A stretch of 64,000 bases of DNA from an uncultured Chlorobiaceae bacterium (GTDB lineage Bacteria; Bacteroidota; Chlorobiia; Chlorobiales; Chlorobiaceae). Location: the NCBI GenBank assembly GCA_903839405.1, contig CAIMCD010000035.1:24791-88790 (forward strand), given 5' to 3'. A model generated the notes under the pieces. That model saw only the letters and a program-made list of their open reading frames with translations. It made no database searches and was not told where the DNA came from. This document shows positions 27,598 to 35,169 of the stretch, piece by piece; the stretch's first letter is position 1; the number at the start of each line of letters is the position of its first letter. Made by a program: the position numbers and the translations under genes.

Positions 27598-28475
27598 TGC
27601 ATGGATTCAAGAAAGGTTGAAGTTGCACGCCGGAGATTGTGTTGATAATCGGAAGCCAGCGGATCGACACTCCGGGTTATACCGCCGATCTCCCTTGCAA
27701 TAGCCTCGGCCTGGGAGGCATTGAACTGGGGCGAGAGCAGCACCACCCGGATGTGGTTTGTTTGGGCTTTTTCAATCACCCGCTGCATTTGCTTGGGGGT
27801 GAGCGTCTTGCCCTCCTCTTCGGCCGCAATTTGTTCGAGAGCGTAGGCATGGGCATAATATCCCCATGCCGGATGGAACACCAGAAATCGACGGTTCTTC
27901 AACGGAGCAAGCTTTGAGCGAATCTCCCGGTCAAGCGCCTGCAGCTCGGCCACAAGCGCTCCAGCGTTCGCCCGGTACTCCTCCTGGTGCTGCGGGTCAA
28001 CCGCCACAAGCGCCGCTTCAACGTTGCGTGCAATAATAATACCGTTCAGCGGAGAGAGCCAGTAGTGCGGATCATAACGACCGTGATGAAGGGCATCCTC
28101 TTCATCTTTCATGGGAAGCAGAGTGATATGCTCAACCCCGTTACACACCTTCAGGGCGGGGTTAAGCGATAAAAAGCGCTGCATCCAGTTAAGCTCAAAC
28201 TCCACCCCGGAGCCCGCCTTGATAAAGAGAGCTGCATCGGCAAGCCGCGCCATCTGCCGGGGCCTGGGTTCATAACTATGCGGGTTTCCGCCCGGCGGCA
28301 CCATCACGGAGAGGGCCACCCTCCTGCCACCAATCCGTTCGGCAAAGTAAGAGAGCGGTGCAATCGAGGCAACAACCTGCAGCTTATGCGTCTGCCTCTC
28401 CTCGGTGCATCCGCAAAAGAAAAAAAGCAGCAAGAGAAGCTGAACCCTGAAAAGCCGCGAGAGAGTCTTGTTCAT
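27594..28475 (-). CDS. Metal ABC transporter substrate-binding lipoprotein (ZnuA-like)
   Basis: A 293-residue cluster A-I binding protein. The signal peptide ends in a lipobox (FFFCGC), so it is likely membrane-tethered. Metal-site candidates are the His in GGNPHSYEPRP, the H in HYWLSP, the H in FHPAWGYYAHAY, and the acidic residue in SVDPLASDY. It lacks the long His-rich loop common in ZnuA, so Mn or Fe cannot be excluded. The ATG at 28475 overlaps the fur stop by four bases. Confidence 0.88.
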   Translation of the reverse strand: MNKTLSRLFRVQLLLLLFFFCGCTEERQTHKLQVVASIAPLSYFAERIGGRRVALSVMVPPGGNPHSYEPRPRQMARLADAALFIKAGSGVEFELNWMQRFLSLNPALKVCNGVEHITLLPMKDEEDALHHGRYDPHYWLSPLNGIIIARNVEAALVAVDPQHQEEYRANAGALVAELQALDREIRSKLAPLKNRRFLVFHPAWGYYAHAYALEQIAAEEEGKTLTPKQMQRVIEKAQTNHIRVVLLSPQFNASQAEAIAREIGGITRSVDPLASDYQHNLRRATSTFLESMQ

Positions 28476-28909
28476 CCTGAACCCTCCGACTCCTTGACGG
28501 CACAGGGAGCGCAAACTCCGCGGAGCTGCACCAGATGCCCGACAAGCCGAAAACCATCAATCATCATCCCCTCCTGATACAAGCACTCCTCCACCTGGCC
28601 GACCCGGCCGCATGAAATACAGATGATGTGATGATGGTGGTGCTCTTCGTGGTGCGGTTGAGAGCAAAGCGCATAGCGCCGTTCACGGCCAAAGCCGGCA
28701 ACCCGGAAGAGCACACCGCAATCCGCCAGCGCTTCCAGGTTGCGGTAGACCCCCGGAAGTCCGCAGCGAGGAAACTCTGCTTTCAGCCGTTCATGCAGTT
28801 CAACCGGTGCAAGCGGCCCGGAGGAGAGGGAAAAATGGGCAATCATCGCCCGACGACGCGGAGTTAGCTTCAGTCCGGCATCCTTGATCAAAGAGTGAGC
28901 TTCCATCAT
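28472..28909 (-). CDS. Fur-family metalloregulator (Zur-like)
   Basis: A 145-residue Fur-type repressor. It has the winged-helix region (LTPRRRAMIAHFSLSSGPL), a His-rich metal site (HHEEHHHHH), and structural Cys pairs CISCG and CAPC. It is the first gene of the operon with the metal ABC transporter, so it probably represses its own operon; no clear Fur or Zur palindrome was recognised in the 60 bases upstream. Confidence 0.9.
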   Translation of the reverse strand: MMEAHSLIKDAGLKLTPRRRAMIAHFSLSSGPLAPVELHERLKAEFPRCGLPGVYRNLEALADCGVLFRVAGFGRERRYALCSQPHHEEHHHHHIICISCGRVGQVEECLYQEGMMIDGFRLVGHLVQLRGVCAPCAVKESEGSG

Positions 28910-29042
28910 AACCTAAACAGAAAAAGTTTCTATTTAAGATGGTACAAAAAAAAGAGCTGAACCGTTCCTAAAACAAGAAACGGCGGCAACAAAGCAATTC
29001 CGTTAACCGAAAGAGATGTGTTACCGCCAGAGAAAAAAGCTT

Positions 29043-30725
29043 TTACGGAAGCCGGTTCAAGGCACTGACAATGGCCTTGATCGACGCAAGACTGATATTG
29101 GAATCAATACCGGCACCAAAGGAGAGGCGTCCATCAAGGCAGACAATCTTGATGTAGGCTATGGCAAGAGCCCGGGCGCTGTGGCCGATGGCATGCTCGG
29201 CATACTCCTCAACGCTGAACTCAAGCCCGCTTTCACGGATAAACCCTTTGACAAAAGCATCAAGCGGCCCATTCCCCTGCGCTTTAAAAATGAACTCCCG
29301 ATCCTTCATCTGCACAATACAACTGATGAGGGTCGCCTCTTCATCCGGATGCAGGGGATCGGAATCGTCCCAACTGATATTGCACTTTTTAAGGGAGACC
29401 GGCTCCTTGAGTTTCACATACTCCGAGTGAAAGAGATCATGAATCTGCTCCGATGAGAGCTCAGTGCCAGTTCGGTCAGCTACGGCCTGAACCGCTTCGG
29501 CAAAATCGGGCTGCATCCATTTCGGTATCTGAATCCCGTAATCCTTCTCAAGCACATAGGCCATCCCGCCCTTGCCGGACTGACTGTTAATGCGCACAAT
29601 AGCCTCATAGCTGCAACCCACATCCTCTGGATCAATCGGCAGATAAGGTACCTCCCACAAACCATTCTGCGAGATGGCGTGCGCCTTCATTCCCTTGCTG
29701 ATCGCGTCCTGATGCGAACCCGAGAATGCCGTGTAAACCAGCTCTCCTGCATAGGGATGGCGGGAGTGGATATCCATTCGGGTACAGCGCCGGTAGACCT
29801 CGCGCACACGGGGCAAGTCAGAAAAATCCAGTTCAGGATCAACTCCCTGGCTGAAGAGGTTCAGGGCCATCGTGATGATATCCATATTGCCACACCGCTC
29901 GCCATTGCCAAACAGCGCTCCCTCTACCCGGTCGGCTCCGGCCATCACCGCCAGCTCCGCCGTGGCAACGGCCGTGCCCCGGTCATTATGGGCATGAACG
30001 CTGATCAGCACCGCATCGCGCTGCTTGATATGGCGACAGAACCACTCGATCCGGTCGGCATAAATATTCGGCTGCGACATCTCAACCGTCGAGGGAAGGT
30101 TCAAAATAATTTTCTCATCCGGTGAGGCTCCCCAGCTGTCCATCACCGCATGGCAGACATCAAGCGCATAATCAAGCTCCGTGCCGGTAAAACTTTCAGG
30201 ACTATACTCGAAGCGTATACCCCGGTTCCCGCTCTCATCCTTCAGGCGACGCACCAGCGCTGTGCCCTCAATGGCAATAGCCTTGATCTCCTCCCGGTTT
30301 TTGCGGAAGACGACATCGCGCTGCAGGCGTGACGTGGAGTTGTAGAGATGCACAATGGCGTGCTTTGCGCCACTGATCGCTTCAAAGGTCTTGCGAATCA
30401 GGTGTTCGCGGGCCTGGGTCAGCACCTGGATGGTGACATCGTCAGGAATGAGCTTATCCTCAACCAGCCGGCGAACAAACGCAAACTCCGTGGCGGAAGC
30501 CGAGGGAAAACCAACCTCGATCTCCTTGAACCCTACAGAAACCAGCAACTGGAAGAGGGAGACCTTCTCCTCCACATTCATCGGTACCGGAAGCGCCTGA
30601 TTGCCGTCACGCAGATCCACACTGCACCAGATCGGCGCCTGCGTGATGGTATTGTCCGGCCAGCTCCGTGCGGCAAGGGCAACCGTGGGATATGCTGCGT
30701 ATTTCTGATACTTCATTGTTTTCAT
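29043..30725 (-). CDS. leuA: 2-isopropylmalate synthase
   Basis: First step of leucine synthesis, acetyl-CoA plus 2-oxoisovalerate. The 560-residue length, the start MKYQKYAAYP and CSVDLRDGNQALP belong to the long LeuA2 (alpha-IPMS2) group. The motif HAHNDRGTAVAT holds the metal His ligands, GNGERCGNMD is the second signature, and the C-terminal LeuA_dimer regulatory domain (about 430-560) is present. GGAG precedes the ATG. A leucine-rich leader peptide and attenuator lie upstream. Confidence 0.94.
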   Translation of the reverse strand: MKTMKYQKYAAYPTVALAARSWPDNTITQAPIWCSVDLRDGNQALPVPMNVEEKVSLFQLLVSVGFKEIEVGFPSASATEFAFVRRLVEDKLIPDDVTIQVLTQAREHLIRKTFEAISGAKHAIVHLYNSTSRLQRDVVFRKNREEIKAIAIEGTALVRRLKDESGNRGIRFEYSPESFTGTELDYALDVCHAVMDSWGASPDEKIILNLPSTVEMSQPNIYADRIEWFCRHIKQRDAVLISVHAHNDRGTAVATAELAVMAGADRVEGALFGNGERCGNMDIITMALNLFSQGVDPELDFSDLPRVREVYRRCTRMDIHSRHPYAGELVYTAFSGSHQDAISKGMKAHAISQNGLWEVPYLPIDPEDVGCSYEAIVRINSQSGKGGMAYVLEKDYGIQIPKWMQPDFAEAVQAVADRTGTELSSEQIHDLFHSEYVKLKEPVSLKKCNISWDDSDPLHPDEEATLISCIVQMKDREFIFKAQGNGPLDAFVKGFIRESGLEFSVEEYAEHAIGHSARALAIAYIKIVCLDGRLSFGAGIDSNISLASIKAIVSALNRLP

Positions 30726-30756
30726 TGCTCCTTATCCTCCATTTAATCCTTTAAAC

Positions 30757-30790
30757 GAAAAAAGCCACCAACCCGTGAAAAGGTGGCGGC
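30757..30790 (-). terminator. Attenuator terminator of the leu leader
   Basis: On the transcript strand GCCACC (30782-30787) pairs with GGTGGC (30764-30769) over a 12-base loop, and a run of six T residues follows at 30763-30758. It sits between the leader peptide (stop at 30843) and leuA (start 30725), the position for transcription attenuation. Confidence 0.85.
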
Positions 30791-30842
30791 TTTAACAATG
30801 TTCTTCTGGCAAAAAAAACACAAACAAAAACGCGCCTCCCTT

Positions 30843-30914
30843 TCAGAGATCCCTCCCCCTCAGGAGGAGTAGAGCCAAGGCAAGCAGCAGGTTCTTTGTG
30901 TTCAATGTCGTCAT
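30843..30914 (-). CDS. leuL: Leucine-rich leader peptide (leu operon attenuator)
   Basis: A 23-residue peptide, start ATG 30914 and stop 30843, with ten leucines: residue 4, 9-11, 13, 15-18 and 23. The core is KNLLLALALLLLRGRD. This is what ribosome-stalling leu leaders look like, and it is followed by a rho-independent terminator before leuA. The inferred mechanism: low charged tRNA-Leu stalls the ribosome in the leader and an alternative fold prevents the terminator. It has no strong ribosome binding site by eye. Confidence 0.8.
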   Translation of the reverse strand: MTTLNTKNLLLALALLLLRGRDL

Positions 30915-30975
30915 GATCGGCTGATAATAAAACATCGCCCGTGTAAGCGGCAGTAAAATCTCTATTGGTAAAAAT

Positions 30976-31007
30976 ATAAAAAAATCCCTGAAGCTTCCAA
31001 TCAGAGA
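30976..31007 (-). terminator. Terminator of the radical SAM/SPASM gene
   Basis: The stem TCTCTGA/TCAGGGA (7 bp, one G-T) is followed on the minus strand by TTTTTTT, just after the stop at 31009. Confidence 0.7.
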
Positions 31008-31008
31008 A

Positions 31009-32139
31009 TTACGGCGCCGTCAAGGCACCAACTTCACCGAGAATGCTCATAAGCGGCGTTCCGGCAAGATGATCGGAAAAGGTAATGCCTTCAAGGCGAA
31101 GCTGCTCAAGAATGCCATAAGCCGTCTGGATCGCCGCTTTTTCAGATCCACAGAGAAACGGGCCGGGGCTATTGTAGTCGCCGGTTGCAAAAAAGTTTGT
31201 ACATCCGCACCAGTTCATGCAATACGCGCTGAGCGTGCAGCTCTGGCAGGCATCATTAGCCGTCGACTGGGCGTCATGATTGCACCTTCTAAGCGTGGCA
31301 ATGCCTTGTGTGACGTTACCCAGACAGTGAACACTGCCATCATCCCCGCCAATAAGCCGTTCACAGGGATAGACATTTCCGGAAGGAGCAAAAGCAAACT
31401 CCCCCTTGCCCATCCGGCATTTCTCCATTACGTGATAGCCGTTGCGGAGTATCACCACAATCTTGCTGTCGATGAGGCTGATATGGCGTGGTTCGCCAGC
31501 CCGGTAAAACTCCATGTACTTTTGGCCAATAGCACCGTAGAGCCGAGGAAGCTGCAGCAGATCCGGCTCACTCCATCGTGCTGAAATATCGGGGTTCAAA
31601 TAGATGTTCCTGACGCCGAGTCCGGCAAGGTAATCAACTGTTTCCGGCAGAAAACACAAGGTCTCAGGCCGATAGACGGCATTGATCGGCATAAACGGAA
31701 AAAAACGCAATGCATGACGAATATTTGCTTCAACAACTCCGGAACTGCCGCGGCCATCCGCAAAAACCCTTGAAGCATCCTGAACCGCTGGAGCACCGTC
31801 ACAGCTTATGCCGAGCGTAATCTGAAGTTGCTGAAGCTCCGTGGCCAGCTCATCCGAAAAAATGGTGCCGTTCGTGACAACAGAAAAGAGCACGGGATGA
31901 CTCTTGTAGAGCGGGTGACGGGTAACCATGCCGACAATGCTTTTAAGCAGCTCAAACTCAAGCAAGGGCTCGCCCCCGAAAAAGCCGATATCGATCAGCT
32001 CCCCCGGCGGAGTATGCTGAAAAATGAATGCAACAATGGAGGCCGCCGTCTCGCGACTCATAACAGCCTCGGCCTTCGTGATGTAGCAATAGCGGCAAGC
32101 AAGATTGCACTGCTGGGTAAGGGCAAGGGTATATTTCAT
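31009..32139 (-). CDS. Radical SAM/SPASM domain protein (peptide/protein maturase-like)
   Basis: A 376-residue protein with the 4Fe-4S motif CNLACRYCY at the N-terminus, GFFGGEPLLEFELLK (SAM-binding GGEP), and a C-terminal SPASM domain with cysteines in CRMGKGEFAFAP, VYPCERL, ACQSC, YCMNWCGC and FLCGS for auxiliary clusters. This layout is that of anaerobic sulfatase and RiPP maturases. ATG 32139 is chosen; a TTG at 32163 is less likely. Upstream is a small unknown protein gene, separated by a perfect hairpin. The substrate is unknown; no sulfatase is nearby. Confidence 0.8.
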   Translation of the reverse strand: MKYTLALTQQCNLACRYCYITKAEAVMSRETAASIVAFIFQHTPPGELIDIGFFGGEPLLEFELLKSIVGMVTRHPLYKSHPVLFSVVTNGTIFSDELATELQQLQITLGISCDGAPAVQDASRVFADGRGSSGVVEANIRHALRFFPFMPINAVYRPETLCFLPETVDYLAGLGVRNIYLNPDISARWSEPDLLQLPRLYGAIGQKYMEFYRAGEPRHISLIDSKIVVILRNGYHVMEKCRMGKGEFAFAPSGNVYPCERLIGGDDGSVHCLGNVTQGIATLRRCNHDAQSTANDACQSCTLSAYCMNWCGCTNFFATGDYNSPGPFLCGSEKAAIQTAYGILEQLRLEGITFSDHLAGTPLMSILGEVGALTAP

Positions 32140-32160
32140 GGACAGCAATAAATAATCGTT

Positions 32161-32190
32161 CAATGGAGGCGTGAAGGTACGCCTCCATTG
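32161..32190 (-). terminator. Perfect intercistronic hairpin in the radical SAM operon
   Basis: Arms CAATGGAGGCGT (32161-32172) and ACGCCTCCATTG (32179-32190) pair perfectly over 12 bp with a 6-base loop. There is no T-run. It lies between the stop of the 132-residue protein and the maturase start, as in operons where an upstream product is made in excess of the enzyme. Confidence 0.6.
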
Positions 32191-32198
32191 TCAGATGT

Positions 32199-32597
32199 TC
32201 ACAGATGACCCAATGCGCTGAACGATTCGCCGATTTCCATAAAGTGTTCAAAGCCAATCGTATTGGCGCTGGCTATCTTTTGGCTGAACTCCTTCAAAAG
32301 CGGAGCTGAAAAGGCGTTCCACTGTTTTGCATCAAGAATGTAGAGTTCGCCCCTGTAATGCAGATGGGGGGTTCTGCGACCTCCCCGGATATTGAGGATG
32401 TAATCGACGGTGATGGCTTGTTTGCCTCCGGCAACAAGCGATGCCGCAATAGGATGGGCATCAACCCGCAATGCCTCGTGTGTAACGGGTTGCAACTTGT
32501 TTGCCTTGATGAAGGCAGCAATCAACTGTTCTTTTTGCACCCAGAAATCCGCAGGGATTCCACCGCCAAATCTTCCCGGAAAGAGTGTTTTTGCCAT
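32199..32597 (-). CDS. Unknown 132-residue protein paired with radical SAM/SPASM maturase
   Basis: A small soluble protein without cysteines. Notable stretches are PGRFGGGIPADFW at the N-terminus, IRGGRRTPHLHYRGELYIL in the middle and GFEHFMEIGESFSALGHL at the end. GGAG precedes the ATG by seven bases. It is directly upstream of the radical SAM gene and separated from it by a hairpin. It could be the substrate or a partner of the maturase. I do not recognise the family. Confidence 0.6.
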   Translation of the reverse strand: MAKTLFPGRFGGGIPADFWVQKEQLIAAFIKANKLQPVTHEALRVDAHPIAASLVAGGKQAITVDYILNIRGGRRTPHLHYRGELYILDAKQWNAFSAPLLKEFSQKIASANTIGFEHFMEIGESFSALGHL

Positions 32598-32785
32598 TAT
32601 GTTTCTCCGTTTGGTTCAAAACATGCCTCTACGTAAAGAAATACTGCACTCCTTATCGCCCATTGCAACAACACTCCTGCCGCAGAGAGGCCGTAAAACA
32701 ATACCACAATCACCAAGAAAAAGAGCGAAGTAAAAACAGAAGAAGAAGTGTAACTACAACGCATAAATGTAACAATAAAACACAT
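32597..32785 (-). CDS. Possible 62-residue membrane protein overlapping the next start
   Basis: A weakly supported open frame. From ATG 32785 it encodes a strongly hydrophobic stretch (SLFFLVIVVLFYGLSAAG VLL region) and its stop TAA overlaps the ATG of the 132-residue protein gene as TAATG. No ribosome binding site is clear, and the frame continues upstream into the KdpD-EIIA gene. Either a coupled small membrane protein or an accidental frame. Confidence 0.3.
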   Translation of the reverse strand: MCFIVTFMRCSYTSSSVFTSLFFLVIVVLFYGLSAAGVLLQWAIRSAVFLYVEACFEPNGET

Positions 32786-32853
32786 CAAAAGCCAAAAGAA
32801 TCGAACAAAAGAGTTCGCTGGGATCCGGTACTCATCCTCTCGTTTACGGCCTC

Positions 32854-34548
32854 CTACCCCAACCGGTCGGCCTGGCGCCTTAAGAGCCGCAGGATCTCTT
32901 TCTGGTTTTTGGCTCCAAGCATCATACTCCGCCACTGGGTGTCGGAAGCAAGTTTACTGATAGCTCCCAGGAGGCGGATATGACTGTTCGGATCGGAAAG
33001 CGGGGAGAGCATCAAAAAGATGATCCGCGCGGTTTTGCTGGACTCCCGGTCGTAAATACCAATCTTGCTGACACCGACGGCAAGAAGCGGTTTTTTCAGA
33101 TGCTCAAGTCGTGCATGAGGGATGGCGATCTCCTCGCCAACAAAGGTGCTACCCTGCTTCTCCCGTTCAAGCAGACTTTGCAGTGCGCTTGCTTCCTCAA
33201 TGTCCAAATTTGCCTTGCAACACTCCTGAAGAAGCTGCAAGATGGCCTCTTCTTTTTCCAGAACACTCTCCCACAAGAGCACCCGCGCACCTCGCAGCGG
33301 CTCTTTCCATGCCTCCGGAAGCTGGTTGCCAACCCGGATACTCTCCCTGAGGCCGGCAAAATATTGCGCAGGGGTTTTTGTGGCCTCAACAACACCACTT
33401 TCGGCCCTGGTGTCGAGCACAATCACGCTGATGGAGCGGCACTCGCTGATCAACCGTTCAACCACGGTTTGCTGACCCCGGATGCGCTGCCACCACGGTA
33501 GTTTTCGGCCGGAATTGCCAATAATAATGTGACCGACCCGGTACTCCCTCGCAAACTGCAGAATGGTTTTAACCACATCGTCACCCTTGTAGGTAAAGAC
33601 CGTCGCCCCGAGCTGCTGGGCAAGAACAAGCGTATTGGAGAGCATGCGCTGTACTTTGGCATCAATATTGGCCGGGCTGTCCGAGAGGGTTTGCACATAG
33701 ACCGCATACCAGTTCCGGTTGAGCCGTCCGGCTATACGCGAAGCATAGCGCAGAATGGCTTCACAGTTCTGCGTTTTTGAACTGAGGCAGACCATCAACT
33801 GATCAGGATTGGATAAAGAGTCATCATGAAACTGGTTTCGCCGCTTCGCATCAAGCTGTGCTGCCAGCTCCCTCAAGGTTAGCTCACGAAGCTGCTCAAG
33901 GTTTTCAGGCCTGAAAAAGTTGGAGAGGGCCGCTTCCCGCCGATCCGGAACATAGACCTTTCCCTCCACAAGTCGCTGACGCAGGTCGTCGGTTGTAATA
34001 TCAACATTGACCAGTTGATCGGCCAGCCCCAGAATCCGATCGGGCACCCGCTCCTTGACCTTTACGCCGGTTGCTTGTTCTACCGTTTCATAAAGGCTTT
34101 CGATATGCTGGATGTTCAGGGTTGAAATAACATGAATGCCGGCCGCAAGAATCTCCTCAACATCTTCATAGCGCTTGCTGTTCCGGCTTCCGGGCACATT
34201 GGTATGCGCAAGTTCGTCAACCAGCACCACCGCCGGACGACGCTGGAGAATGGCATCAATATCCATCTCGGTAATTTCAATATCACGGTAATGCAGGCTT
34301 TTTCGTGCCAGGATTTCAAGGCCCGAGAGCAGAGCCTCGGTCTCCTTTCGTTTATGGGTCTCGACAAGGCCGACAACAACATCAATGCCACTCTCCTGCA
34401 AGCGTTTTGCTTCCTGCAGCATCTGCCATGTTTTACCAACTCCGGCAGAGTAGCCCAGATAGATTTTGAGTTTGCCCTGTTGCGACTGCTGAATCAGACG
34501 CAAAAAACTGTCGGCCCTGTTGCTCTCCATAGCGTTCTTGGAATTCAA
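32854..34548 (-). CDS. KdpD-type K+ sensor domain fused to PTS EIIA (type 2), no histidine kinase
   Basis: A 564-residue soluble protein. Residues ~25-235 are the KdpD N-terminal domain: Walker A GYSAGVGKT, ETHKRKETEALL and VVLVDELAHTNVPGS. Residues ~245-380 are the UspA-like domain (VMVCLSSK-like region; HIIIGNSGRKLPWWQRIRGQ). Instead of the four membrane helices and kinase, residues ~415-560 form a PTS EIIA type-2 domain with the phospho-acceptor His near 478 in EEIAIPHARLEHL. Last gene of kdpFABC. The fusion suggests a signal input from nitrogen/phosphorelay PTS to potassium uptake, but that is inference. Confidence 0.88.
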   Translation of the reverse strand: MNSKNAMESNRADSFLRLIQQSQQGKLKIYLGYSAGVGKTWQMLQEAKRLQESGIDVVVGLVETHKRKETEALLSGLEILARKSLHYRDIEITEMDIDAILQRRPAVVLVDELAHTNVPGSRNSKRYEDVEEILAAGIHVISTLNIQHIESLYETVEQATGVKVKERVPDRILGLADQLVNVDITTDDLRQRLVEGKVYVPDRREAALSNFFRPENLEQLRELTLRELAAQLDAKRRNQFHDDSLSNPDQLMVCLSSKTQNCEAILRYASRIAGRLNRNWYAVYVQTLSDSPANIDAKVQRMLSNTLVLAQQLGATVFTYKGDDVVKTILQFAREYRVGHIIIGNSGRKLPWWQRIRGQQTVVERLISECRSISVIVLDTRAESGVVEATKTPAQYFAGLRESIRVGNQLPEAWKEPLRGARVLLWESVLEKEEAILQLLQECCKANLDIEEASALQSLLEREKQGSTFVGEEIAIPHARLEHLKKPLLAVGVSKIGIYDRESSKTARIIFLMLSPLSDPNSHIRLLGAISKLASDTQWRSMMLGAKNQKEILRLLRRQADRLG

Positions 34549-34563
34549 TCTCTGGTGGCTGAA

Positions 34564-35151
34564 TTACTTTGGCAATCGGTCAAGCGACCGGTTGAGTTGC
34601 AAAACATTAACAAGCGACTCATGCACGAGCGGAATGGTTGTTTTTCCGTTTGCCGGATTATCAAGCACCGCCATAACCTGATCCAGAGAGAGGCCCCTTG
34701 CTCGCGCCACTCTCGCGGCCTGAAATCTGGCCGCAGCAAGAGAGATGTGAGGATCAAGCCCACTGCCCGAAGCTGTAACAAGATCAGTTGGAAGATCTTC
34801 ACCTTTTTTCAGCGCAAATGCCGCAAGCAGTTTTTCACTCCTCTTGCGGAGCGCAAGTGAAGCGGGCGAGAGATTGCTCCCTCCGGCTCCTGCGGCGTTC
34901 CAGGAGGCGGCCGAAGGACGCGACCAGAAATATTTTGGCTGGGTAAATTGCTGGGCAATCAGCTCACTACCAACCACCACTCCTTTATCCGAACGGAGAA
35001 GAGAGCCTGATGAGGAGTAGGGTGCAAGCTGAGCAGCAAGAAGAACAAGTAAGGTATAGAACCCGCTACAGACGATGACGCTCAATGGAAGCAGACGGAG
35101 TGAGACACCAAATTGCCGGGTGAGCTGCGAGAGTGATAGCGTTGTTTGCAT
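34564..35151 (-). CDS. kdpC: Potassium-transporting ATPase KdpC subunit
   Basis: A 195-residue subunit with one N-terminal membrane helix (about 22-42) and a periplasmic domain. YFWSRPSAAS, GGSNLSPASLAL, TASGSGLDPHISLAAA and the late HESLVNVLQLN are the family motifs. It stabilises ATP binding in KdpB. It lies 15 bases before the KdpD-EIIA gene and 18 bases after kdpB. Confidence 0.95.
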   Translation of the reverse strand: MQTTLSLSQLTRQFGVSLRLLPLSVIVCSGFYTLLVLLAAQLAPYSSSGSLLRSDKGVVVGSELIAQQFTQPKYFWSRPSAASWNAAGAGGSNLSPASLALRKRSEKLLAAFALKKGEDLPTDLVTASGSGLDPHISLAAARFQAARVARARGLSLDQVMAVLDNPANGKTTIPLVHESLVNVLQLNRSLDRLPK

Positions 35152-35169
35152 GGTGATATAATCGTTGGT

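Noticed and set aside
28910..29042. Zur or Fur box before the metal transporter operon
   Set aside because: No convincing palindrome was visible in the upstream stretch.
32597..32935. A 112-codon version of the small membrane protein frame
   Set aside because: The upstream part lies inside the conserved EIIA domain of the KdpD-like gene in another frame; only the part from 32785 is considered, and weakly.
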